From Pseudomonadota bacterium (lineage in GTDB: Bacteria; Pseudomonadota; Alphaproteobacteria; Caulobacterales; Caulobacteraceae): 32,899 nt of DNA. Below the pieces are notes generated by a model. The model ran no database searches, was not told the origin of the DNA, and saw only the letters and a program-made list of their open reading frames with translations. Positions within the stretch are counted from its first letter, which is position 1, and the number at the start of each line of letters is the position of its first letter. Of the stretch, positions 25,388 to 32,899 are shown one piece after another. The position numbers and the translations under genes were made by a program. Location of the stretch: NCBI GenBank assembly GCA_023456105.1, contig JAEYAO010000042.1, forward strand, positions 1 through 32,899, read 5' to 3'.

Positions 25388-25425
25388 GACGGACCCGCCC
25401 CGCCGGTGCGCGAGGCGGGTCCGTC
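25388..25425 (-). terminator. Hairpin between katG and oxyR
   Basis: A perfect 12-bp stem (gacggacccgcc at 25388-25399 with ggcgggtccgtc at 25414-25425) and a 14-base loop, 4 bp after the katG stop. No U-run follows on the minus strand, so it may only partly end katG transcription or protect its 3' end. Confidence 0.55.
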
Positions 25426-25429
25426 CGCG

Positions 25430-27673
25430 TCAGGCGACGACCTTTTCGGCGTGCAGCGCCGGGCCCGGCAGGTCGTAGCGGTCGTTGTTCATCACCTGGA
25501 CCCAGGCCTTGATGAAGTCCCGGACGAACTTCTCGCCGGCGTCTGCCGAGGCATAGACCTCGGCCAGCGCCCGCAGCTGCGAGTTGGAGCCGAACACCAG
25601 ATCGGTGCGGGTGGCGGTCCAGCGCTTCTCGTGCGTCAGCCGATCGGAGCCGACAAAGGTCTCGTCGCTGCTGTCGTCGACCTGCTTCCAGCCTGTCCGC
25701 ATATCCAGCAGATTGACAAAGAAGTCGTTGGTCAGCTGACCCGGCCGGTCGGTCAGGACGCCGTTCTCGGACGCGCCATGGTTGACGCCCAGCACGCGCA
25801 GGCCGCCCACCAGAACCGTCATCTGCGGCGCCGTGAGCCCCAGCAGTTGAGAGCGGTCCACCAGCAGCTCTTCGGTCGGCACGTTGAACTGCACCTGCAG
25901 ATAGTTGCGGAAGCCGTCGGCCTTGGGCTCCAGAACGTGGAAGCCTTCTGCATCGGTCTGCTCGTCCGTGGCGTCGGTGCGACCGGGGCTGAAGGGCACG
26001 ACCACGTCGTGACCCGCCGCCTTGGCCGCCTGTTCGACGCCGACGGAGCCGCCCAGCACGATCAGGTCCGCGATGGAGACGTTCAGGCCGGACGAAGCCT
26101 TGATGTCCTCATAGACCTTCAGCACGCGCGCCAGCTTGGCCGGTTCGTTGACGTCCCAGTCCTTTTGCGGGGCCAGGCGGATGCGGGCGCCGTTGGCGCC
26201 GCCGCGGTGATCGGACCCGCGCCAGGTCGCGGCCGAGGCCCAGGCGGTGCGCACCAGATCGGCCACCGACAGGTCGGATGTGATGATGGCCTGCTTCAAC
26301 TCCGCGATCTCGGCGTCGCCGATCATCGGCCCCTGATGAGGCGGGATCGGATCCTGCCAGAGCAGGTCCTCAGTTGGCACGTCGGGTCCGAGATAGCGGA
26401 TGCGCGGGCCCATGTCGCGATGGCACAGCTTGAACCAGGCGCGCGCGAACTGATCGGCGAAATACGCCGGGTCGGCGCGGAACTGCTCCATGATCCGGCG
26501 GTAGGCCGGGTCGACCTTGAACGCCATATCGGCGGTGGTCATCATTGTCGGGACCTTCCTGCCCGGCGTGTGCGCGGCCGGCGCGAGCGTCTCGTCCGGA
26601 TTGCCGACGGGTTGCCACTGCTTGGCTCCGGCCGGGCTGCGGACCAGTTCGTACTCGTGGTCCAGCAGCATGTCGAAGTAGGTCATGTCCCAGGTGATCG
26701 GCGTCGGCGTCCAGGCGCCCTCGATGCCCGAGGTGATGGTGTGGTCGCCCACGCCGCTTTCATGACCGGAGACCCAGCCGAGACCCTGCTGGGCGATGTC
26801 AGCGCCCTCGGGGCTGACGCCCACCTTCTTGGCGTCGCCGGCGCCGTGCGCCTTGCCGAAGGTGTGGCCGCCGGCGGTCAGGGCCGCGGTCTCGACGTCG
26901 TTCATGCCCATGCGGGCGAAGGTCTCGCGGATGTCGCGCGCCGACTGCAGCGCCTCCGGCCGGCCGCCCGGCCCTTCCGGATTGACGTAGATCAGGCCCA
27001 TCTGGATCGCGGCCAGAGGCTCTTCCAGCACCATGCCCTTGTCCGGCTGGATGCGGGTCTCATTGGCGTCGTCGCCGACCCAGTTCTCCTCGGCCCCCCA
27101 GTAGACGTCCTTTTCCGGCTCCCAGACGTCGGCGCGGCCGCCGCCGAAGCCGAACACCGGCCCGCCCATGGACTCGATCGCCACATTGCCGGCCAGGATG
27201 AACAGGTCGGCCCAGGACAGCTTGGCGCCGTACTTCTGCTTGATCGGCCAGAGCAAGCGGCGCGCCTTGTCGAGGTTGCCGTTGTCCGGCCAGGAGTTCA
27301 GCGGCGCGAACCGCTGCTGTCCGGCGCTTGCGCCGCCGCGGCCGTCGCCGGTGCGATAGGTGCCCGCCGAGTGCCACGCCATGCGGATGAAGAAGGGCCC
27401 GTAATGGCCGTAGTCCGCCGGCCACCAGGGCTGGCTGTCGGTCATAAGGGCGTGCAGGTCGCGCTTCACCGCCGCGTAGTCAAGCGTCTTAAAGGCCTCG
27501 GCGTAGGAGAAGTCGTCGCCCATCGGGTCGCCGGTCTTGCCCTGCTGATGCAGGATGTCGACTGAGAGGTGGTTCGGCCACCAGTCGCGATTGGTGCGTC
27601 CCAGCAGCGAGCGCAGCGCGGCGGGCTCCTTACGCGGGTTGTGAAGCGGGGTGGGGGCGCTTTCGCCGTCCAT
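25430..27673 (-). CDS. katG: Bifunctional catalase-peroxidase KatG
   Basis: 747 residues. Distal haem pocket IRMAWHSAGTY gives Arg97, Trp100 and His101; Tyr229 (GLIYVNPEG) and Met255 (ARMGMND) complete the Trp-Tyr-Met cross-link needed for catalase activity. The proximal ligand is His270 in AGGHTFGKAHG. The second, haem-free domain is complete. The enzyme decomposes hydrogen peroxide and has peroxidase activity; cytosolic here, no signal peptide. GGAGG lies six bases before the ATG at 27673, which fixes the start; a longer in-frame start at 27733 is not supported. Divergent from ahpC across a 242-bp control region with an OxyR operator. Confidence 0.97.
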   Translation of the reverse strand: MDGESAPTPLHNPRKEPAALRSLLGRTNRDWWPNHLSVDILHQQGKTGDPMGDDFSYAEAFKTLDYAAVKRDLHALMTDSQPWWPADYGHYGPFFIRMAWHSAGTYRTGDGRGGASAGQQRFAPLNSWPDNGNLDKARRLLWPIKQKYGAKLSWADLFILAGNVAIESMGGPVFGFGGGRADVWEPEKDVYWGAEENWVGDDANETRIQPDKGMVLEEPLAAIQMGLIYVNPEGPGGRPEALQSARDIRETFARMGMNDVETAALTAGGHTFGKAHGAGDAKKVGVSPEGADIAQQGLGWVSGHESGVGDHTITSGIEGAWTPTPITWDMTYFDMLLDHEYELVRSPAGAKQWQPVGNPDETLAPAAHTPGRKVPTMMTTADMAFKVDPAYRRIMEQFRADPAYFADQFARAWFKLCHRDMGPRIRYLGPDVPTEDLLWQDPIPPHQGPMIGDAEIAELKQAIITSDLSVADLVRTAWASAATWRGSDHRGGANGARIRLAPQKDWDVNEPAKLARVLKVYEDIKASSGLNVSIADLIVLGGSVGVEQAAKAAGHDVVVPFSPGRTDATDEQTDAEGFHVLEPKADGFRNYLQVQFNVPTEELLVDRSQLLGLTAPQMTVLVGGLRVLGVNHGASENGVLTDRPGQLTNDFFVNLLDMRTGWKQVDDSSDETFVGSDRLTHEKRWTATRTDLVFGSNSQLRALAEVYASADAGEKFVRDFIKAWVQVMNNDRYDLPGPALHAEKVVA

Positions 27674-27735
27674 GATGACCTCCCTGAGCAGACTGGAGAG
27701 GAGAGTGTGAGACGGAACCGCGCCAAAAACCAATC

Positions 27736-27764
27736 GATAAACCTTGCTGTCAGCAACGGGACAA
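27736..27764 (-). promoter_or_regulatory. Candidate katG promoter
   Basis: Minus strand: TTGTCC (27764-27759), 17 bases, TTTATC (27741-27736). Four and three consensus positions match. The ATAG tetramer at 27769-27766 lies immediately upstream. The leader to the katG ATG would be about 55 bases. Confidence 0.4.
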
Positions 27765-27787
27765 TCTATCCACCTCGTTCAATCTGC

Positions 27788-27824
27788 ATAGAGAAAATCT
27801 ATGGTGGATGGAGAAATGATCCAT
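27788..27824 (+). promoter_or_regulatory. OxyR operator between katG and ahpC
   Basis: Tetramers spaced by seven bases: ATAG (27788), CTAT (27799), GGAG (27810), CCAT (27821). Against ATAG-N7-CTAT-N7-ATAG-N7-CTAT this is 13 of 16 matches, with the first pair exact. It ends directly against the ahpC -35 box, the usual position for activation by contact with RNA polymerase. Confidence 0.7.
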
Positions 27825-27853
27825 TTGACTTTAAGGGGGCGGGGGCACATATG
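27825..27853 (+). promoter_or_regulatory. Candidate ahpC promoter
   Basis: TTGACT (27825-27830), a 17-base G-rich spacer, CATATG (27848-27853). The -35 matches five of six, the -10 only three of six, as expected of a promoter that needs an activator. The start codon is 63 bp downstream. Confidence 0.55.
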
Positions 27854-27915
27854 GGTCGGTGTCGGCGGCGCTCCTCCCCTTGCCGCCTCAGTCTTCAACT
27901 TGAACGGAGTTCGCG

Positions 27916-28470
27916 ATGCTCGGCGTCGGACAAACCCTGCCTGACTTCAAGATCATCGGCGTGAAGCCGGGCTTCAACAGCCACGAAGAGAATGGCGTTT
28001 CCGCCTTCGAGACCGTCACCAAGGACAGCTTCGAGGGCAAGTGGAAGGTCATCTTCTTCTATCCCAAGGACTTCACCTTCGTCTGCCCGACCGAAATCGC
28101 CGCCTTCGCCAAGCTCGGCAAGGATTTCGAGGACCGCGACACCGTGGTGCTCGGCGGCTCGACGGATAACGAGTTCACCAAGCTGGCCTGGCGCCGCGAT
28201 CACGCCGACCTCGACAAGCTGCCGATCTGGCAGTTCGCCGACAACGGCGGCAAGCTGGCCCGCGCGCTTGGCGTGCTTGACGAGGAAGAGGGCGTCGCCC
28301 TGCGCGCCACCTTTGTGGTCGATCCGCACAACGTCATCCAGCACGTCTATGTGACGAACCTCAACGTCGGCCGCGCCCCGGAAGACACGCTGCGGGTCGT
28401 CGATGCGCTGCAGACCGACGAGCTGTGCGCCTGCAACCGCCCGGTGGGCGGCGACGTCCTGGCGGCGTAA
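27916..28470 (+). CDS. ahpC: Peroxiredoxin AhpC (alkyl hydroperoxide reductase)
   Basis: 184 residues, typical 2-Cys peroxiredoxin. Peroxidatic Cys57 in DFTFVCPTEI; Cys171 and Cys173 in DELCACNR near the C-terminus act as resolving cysteines, as in the mycobacterial AhpC that is reduced by AhpD. VDPHNVIQHVYV is the conserved dimer strand. It reduces hydroperoxides in the cytosol. GGAG lies about 9 bp before the ATG at 27916. ahpD follows 120 bp downstream with a hairpin in between. Likely OxyR-activated. Confidence 0.96.
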   Translation: MLGVGQTLPDFKIIGVKPGFNSHEENGVSAFETVTKDSFEGKWKVIFFYPKDFTFVCPTEIAAFAKLGKDFEDRDTVVLGGSTDNEFTKLAWRRDHADLDKLPIWQFADNGGKLARALGVLDEEEGVALRATFVVDPHNVIQHVYVTNLNVGRAPEDTLRVVDALQTDELCACNRPVGGDVLAA

Positions 28471-28496
28471 CCGTAATCGCCTGAACGTCACAAGAA

Positions 28497-28527
28497 GGCG
28501 GCGGCGGATTTCCGTCGCCGCCTTTTT
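28497..28527 (+). terminator. Hairpin with U-run between ahpC and ahpD
   Basis: ggcggcggcgg (28497-28507) pairs with ccgtcgccgcc (28512-28522), one G-U pair, followed by TTTTT. It would reduce ahpD transcription relative to ahpC unless ahpD has its own promoter, which I could not identify. Confidence 0.85.
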
Positions 28528-28590
28528 CTTTATCGGTTCCCGCGCGTGGCGCGGTCCGAGCCGCAACCCAACCACTCAAGGATCAAGACC

Positions 28591-29124
28591 ATGTCGATCG
28601 ACGCCCTGCGCGACCTCATCCCCGCCCACGGCAAGGACATCTCGCTGAACCTGTCTTCGCTCGCCAACGAGACGCTGCTGAACGACCAGCAGAAGTGGGG
28701 CTGCTTCCTGGCCTCGGCGCATGCGATCGGCGTGCCGGCGGTGGTGCGCGCGGTCGAGGCCGCCGCTTCGGAGACGCTGACGCCCGAGGCGCTGAACGCG
28801 GCCAAGGCGGCGGCGGCCATCATGGGCATGAACAACATCTACTACCGTTCGCTGCACCTGATGAAGAACCACGAGTACACCACCCTGCCGGCCAAGCTGC
28901 GCATGAACATCATCGGCAATCCGGGCGTGGAGAAGCTGGACTTTGAGCTGTGGTCCACGGCGGTGTCGGCCATCAACGGCTGCGGCGCCTGCCTGGATGC
29001 GCACGAGGGCGAACTGCGCAAGCACGGCGTGCCCAACACCCACGTCCAGGCCGCTCTTCGGATCGGCGCCGTGGTCCACGCCGCCAGCCGGATCGTCGCC
29101 TCCGAAGAGGCGCTGAAGGGCTGA
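28591..29124 (+). CDS. ahpD: Alkylhydroperoxidase AhpD
   Basis: 177 residues, all-helical AhpD fold. The active site INGCGACLDAHEGEL gives Cys131, Cys134 and His138, matching Cys130, Cys133 and His137 of the mycobacterial enzyme; the histidine between the cysteines is Gly132 here. AhpD links dihydrolipoamide (pyruvate or ketoglutarate dehydrogenase complex) to reduction of AhpC. No ahpF is seen, consistent with AhpD being the reductant source. The ATG at 28591 (MSIDALRDLIP) fits the family. Confidence 0.95.
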   Translation: MSIDALRDLIPAHGKDISLNLSSLANETLLNDQQKWGCFLASAHAIGVPAVVRAVEAAASETLTPEALNAAKAAAAIMGMNNIYYRSLHLMKNHEYTTLPAKLRMNIIGNPGVEKLDFELWSTAVSAINGCGACLDAHEGELRKHGVPNTHVQAALRIGAVVHAASRIVASEEALKG

Positions 29125-29182
29125 TCACTCCTTCAACTTCAAGCAGGGAAGGCGTCGCTCTCACGGGCGGCGCCTTTGTCTT

Positions 29183-29944
29183 TCAGGGACGGACCCGGAT
29201 CTCGAACAGGCGGGGCCAGCGCTTGCCGGTGACGAACAGCCGCTTGTTCTCGGCGTCCCAGGCGATGCCGTTCAGCACCTCGTCGGCCGGGTCGCGGATC
29301 GCGCCGGTGGGCAGCAGGCCCTTCAGATCGACAAAGGCGGTGACGACGCCCGTTCCCGGATCGATGCGGGCGATGCGGTCGCTCTGCCAGAGGTTGGCCC
29401 AGACCTCGCCGTCGATCCATTCCAGTTCATTCAGCATGGGCAGGTCTGCGCCGTCGGCGGTCACCCGCACGCGTCCGGTCTCGGCCAGGGTCTCTGGGTC
29501 GATGAAGCGCAGGAACGGCGTGCCGTCGCTCATGATCAGCCGGCGCCCGTCCGTGGTCAGCCCCCAGCCCTCGCCCTGGTAGGTAAAGCCGCCCAAGGGC
29601 GTGAAGTCGTCCGCCTTCCAGACGAATCCCACGCCGTTGCGCCAAGTCAGGCTGTAGAGCTTGCCGTTCAGCTCGGTCACGCCTTCGCCGAAGTAGATCG
29701 GGGCCAGGGTGCGCTGCGCCACCGGCTCGCCGTCCTCCAGCCTGACGCGGCGGAGCACCGAGGGCTGGCGGCCGGTGGTCTCGATCAGGTGGCCGTCGCG
29801 CCAGATCAGGCCCTGTGTGAACGCCTCCGGATCATGCGGATAGGCGCGCACCACCTCATAGGCCTGAACCGGAACCTCGGCCTGCGCGCAGAGCGGCGAG
29901 CCGAGGGCGAGAATCAGGCCGAGAAGAAGCGCGCGCCGGTCCAT
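29183..29944 (-). CDS. Glutaminyl-peptide cyclotransferase, secreted
   Basis: 253 residues. Signal peptide about 1-22 (LLLGLILALGSPLCAQA). Repeated blades of a beta-propeller start at YEVVRAYPHDPEAFTQGLI, the N-terminal signature of plant/bacterial-type glutamine cyclotransferase. Conserved acidic and aromatic residues include GEGVTELNGKLYSLTW, YQGEGWGLTTDGRRLIMSDG, LNELEWIDGEVWANLW and LNGIAWD. The enzyme makes N-terminal pyroglutamate on exported proteins. Start follows TerC by 5 bp on the same strand, so they form an operon; the functional link is not obvious. An alternative reading as an uncharacterised beta-propeller is unlikely. Confidence 0.92.
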   Translation of the reverse strand: MDRRALLLGLILALGSPLCAQAEVPVQAYEVVRAYPHDPEAFTQGLIWRDGHLIETTGRQPSVLRRVRLEDGEPVAQRTLAPIYFGEGVTELNGKLYSLTWRNGVGFVWKADDFTPLGGFTYQGEGWGLTTDGRRLIMSDGTPFLRFIDPETLAETGRVRVTADGADLPMLNELEWIDGEVWANLWQSDRIARIDPGTGVVTAFVDLKGLLPTGAIRDPADEVLNGIAWDAENKRLFVTGKRWPRLFEIRVRP

Positions 29945-29949
29945 GGGGG

Positions 29950-30786
29950 TCAGGCCCGGGCGGCCGGATCGGCGGCGGCCTCGGCCTCCGCCTGCCGGGC
30001 GCGCGCCTCGGCCTGGTCGGCCTCGGCGCGGGCGGCTTCCGCCAGCTCCTTCTTGGAGGCGGATCTGCGGCCCAGCATGTTCAGCGCCTCCACCCCGGCG
30101 GAAAACGCCATGGCGGCGTAGATGTAGCCCTTGGGCACGTGGAAGCCGAAGCCGTCGGCGATCAGCACCAGGCCGATCATCAGGAGGAAGCCCAGCGCCA
30201 GCATCACCACCGTCGGGTTCTTGGCGATGAAGTCCGCCAGAGGATCGGCGGCCAGCAGCATGACGGTGACGGCGGCCAGGACCGCGACCACCATGATCGG
30301 CAGGTGCTCGGTCATGCCGACGGCCGTCAGGATCGAGTCGATCGAGAAGACCAGGTCCAGCAGGATGATCTGAAAGATCGCCGCGCCGGCGTTCGAGATG
30401 ACCACGTCCTTCTTGTCCAGGACGTTGTGCGACGGGGTGGGGTCCACGGTGTGGTGGATTTCCTTGGTCGCCTTCCAGATCAGGAACAGGCCGCCCGCGA
30501 TCAGGATCAGGTCCTTCCAGGAGAAATCATTGCCGAACACCGAAAAGACCGGCTGAACCAGTCCGACCAGCCAGGCGATGATCGACAACAGCGCCAGGCG
30601 CATGATCAGGGCCAGGCCGATGCCGATGCGGCGAACGCGCTGGCGATGCTCGGGCGGCAGCTTGTTCGACAGGATCGAGATAAAGATCAGGTTGTCGATG
30701 CCAAGCACGACCTCCATGACCACAAGGGTGACCAGGGCCGCCCAGGCGGCGGGGTCGGAGAACAGGGGAATGATGCTGTCGAGCAT
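29950..30786 (-). CDS. TerC family integral membrane protein
   Basis: 278 residues with about seven membrane helices. The family motifs VVLGIDNLIFISILSNKLP near the N-terminus and LDLVFSIDSILTAVGM in the middle place two conserved aspartates in membrane helices, as in TerC/Alx/YjbE-type proteins that export manganese or other cations. A charged Ala/Glu-rich cytosolic tail (about 245-278) is predicted coiled coil. Role in metal homeostasis, probably at or during protein secretion, is from family knowledge. Operon with the cyclotransferase gene. Confidence 0.93.
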   Translation of the reverse strand: MLDSIIPLFSDPAAWAALVTLVVMEVVLGIDNLIFISILSNKLPPEHRQRVRRIGIGLALIMRLALLSIIAWLVGLVQPVFSVFGNDFSWKDLILIAGGLFLIWKATKEIHHTVDPTPSHNVLDKKDVVISNAGAAIFQIILLDLVFSIDSILTAVGMTEHLPIMVVAVLAAVTVMLLAADPLADFIAKNPTVVMLALGFLLMIGLVLIADGFGFHVPKGYIYAAMAFSAGVEALNMLGRRSASKKELAEAARAEADQAEARARQAEAEAAADPAARA

Positions 30787-30956
30787 AAAGGCGTCCGGTG
30801 GAAACTGTCAGGCTAAGCGGTAACGCGGGCGTGAGCGTCCAGCAAGCGCAAGCGATCGGCGTCGTGGTCGCACCCGGCCCATGTGGCGGTGGAAGGCCCG
30901 GCGCTTTGGCGATCCACAGCAGCGCAGGTGCGGCGTTATCGTTCCGCCCGCCTTGG

Positions 30957-30983
30957 TTGCGAGGCGTCAAACCCCGTGCTATC
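30957..30983 (+). promoter_or_regulatory. Candidate atp operon promoter in the 331-bp gap
   Basis: TTGCGAG (30957-30963), 14 bases, GCTATC (30978-30983), in Caulobacter-type spacing (10-14 bases). About 135 bp before the atpH start. The rest of 30787-31117 holds no gene I can support. Confidence 0.4.
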
Positions 30984-31117
30984 AGGCGCCCGGCTTGAAG
31001 GGGGCGTTTCCGCAGAGACGGCCCCTGTCGTGCTTTCCATAAGCATTTCAGGCCCTTGACCGGCGCGGATGTTCGCAGCCGGTGTCGACCCAAACGCAAC
31101 GACCGCGGACCATATTA

Positions 31118-31672
31118 GTGGCTGACGATTTCAGAACGACGGAAGTCGGCGAGCGCTACGCACAGGCGCTGTTCGATCTGGCCCTGGAGACGGGCCGCCT
31201 GGACGCCGTGCGCGCGGACGTGAAGTCGCTGCGGGCCGCCTGGATCGAAAGCGCCGACCTGCGTCGCCTGGCGATCTCCCCCGTCATGAAGTCCGACGAT
31301 CAGGTGCGGGGTCTGATGGCCGTGGCCGCCCAGGCCGGGTTCGAGGCCGCCACCCGCAACTTCCTGGGCCTTCTGGCGCAGAACGGCCGCGCCCGCGACC
31401 TGCCGGGCGTCCTCGCCGGCTTCGAGCGGCTGTACGCCCGTCACACCGGCCTGGTCGCGGCCGAGGTGGTGTCGGCCCAGCCGTTGGACGAGGTCCAGGT
31501 CACGCACATCCGCAACGCCTTGCGCGAGACGCTGGGCCGCGCGCCGGAATTGACCGTTCGGGTCGATCCGTCGATCCTCGGCGGATTGAAGGTCAAGGTG
31601 GGCTCAAAGCTGTTCGACGCCTCGCTGAAGACCAAGCTCGACTCGATGAAGTACGCCCTCAAGCGCGCCTAA
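31118..31672 (+). CDS. atpH: F0F1 ATP synthase subunit delta
   Basis: 184 residues from the GTG at 31118 (MADDFRTTEVGERYAQALF). This start matches the usual family N-terminus; a GTG at 31082 would add twelve residues with no family likeness. ERYAQALFDLALE near the N-terminus and the C-terminal DPSILGGLKVKVGSKLFDASL are the conserved ends of OSCP/delta, which joins F1 to the peripheral stalk. atpA follows 65 bp later. As in other alphaproteobacteria the F0 genes are elsewhere. Confidence 0.95.
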   Translation: MADDFRTTEVGERYAQALFDLALETGRLDAVRADVKSLRAAWIESADLRRLAISPVMKSDDQVRGLMAVAAQAGFEAATRNFLGLLAQNGRARDLPGVLAGFERLYARHTGLVAAEVVSAQPLDEVQVTHIRNALRETLGRAPELTVRVDPSILGGLKVKVGSKLFDASLKTKLDSMKYALKRA

Positions 31673-31737
31673 GCGCGCGACCCACTGACGCACGCGCCCG
31701 CAACGGCGCCGAAGAGACCGAAGACAGAGAGCCCACC

Positions 31738-32899
<1,162 letters not shown>

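Noticed and set aside
30787..31117. Small ORFs in the TerC-atpH gap
   Set aside because: Short frames without ribosome-binding sites or domain likeness. The gap is better read as the atp control region.

Overview
The window is chromosomal DNA of a high-GC alphaproteobacterium, most likely Caulobacteraceae and close to Brevundimonas. The evidence is the gene set (RegB/RegA, MmcB with an alphaproteobacterial GTTC-N7-GTTC LexA box, DUF2794, AcnA, atpH-atpA without atpB/E/F beside them), strong GC bias at third codon positions, and -10 elements of the Caulobacter type (GCTATAAG, GCTATAC). Genus is inferred, because no rRNA is present. Almost all genes are housekeeping or stress genes. No transposase, integrase or CRISPR array was seen.

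Layout. 1-3444: a truncated YgjP-type metallopeptidase, a Sco copper chaperone, and divergently the redox two-component pair RegB-RegA. 3454-6093: SWIB-domain protein, SOS gene mmcB, thpR, BI-1 family membrane protein, DUF2794 protein. 6375-10202: periplasmic HtrA-like protease, rlmN, and a DUF350 membrane protein coupled to a trypsin-like protease. 10210-16859: M16 lipoprotein protease, isoaspartyl peptidase, YkvA-like protein, an HSD10-like dehydrogenase, tRNA-Gly(GCC) with a damaged copy of its 3' half and terminator 114 bp downstream, an M48 lipoprotein protease and a small hypothetical protein. 16894-19617: cytochrome c maturation operon ccmABCDG. 19820-22588: acnA on the opposite strand.

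22662-24373: two overlapping genes of unknown function (called X and Y here) with visibly lower GC than several neighbours. They sit between the acnA terminator and oxyR, and they are the only part that looks accessory. Y has one predicted membrane helix followed by a coiled coil. This is the best candidate for an undescribed system.

24435-29124: a peroxide-defence cluster, katG-oxyR on one strand and ahpC-ahpD on the other. The intergenic region between katG and ahpC carries an ATAG-N7-CTAT OxyR-type operator that abuts the ahpC -35 box; a second such palindrome lies just before oxyR. The OxyR protein has only one cysteine (the sensing Cys) and lacks the usual disulfide partner.

29183-32899: glutaminyl-peptide cyclotransferase and TerC in one operon, then the start of the ATP synthase operon (atpH, atpA cut by the window end).

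Three functional themes recur. The first is respiratory redox and haem/copper handling (Sco, RegBA, Ccm, ATP synthase). The second is cell-envelope protein quality control (HtrA, trypsin-like, M16 and M48 proteases). The third is oxidative and DNA-damage stress (OxyR regulon, MmcB).
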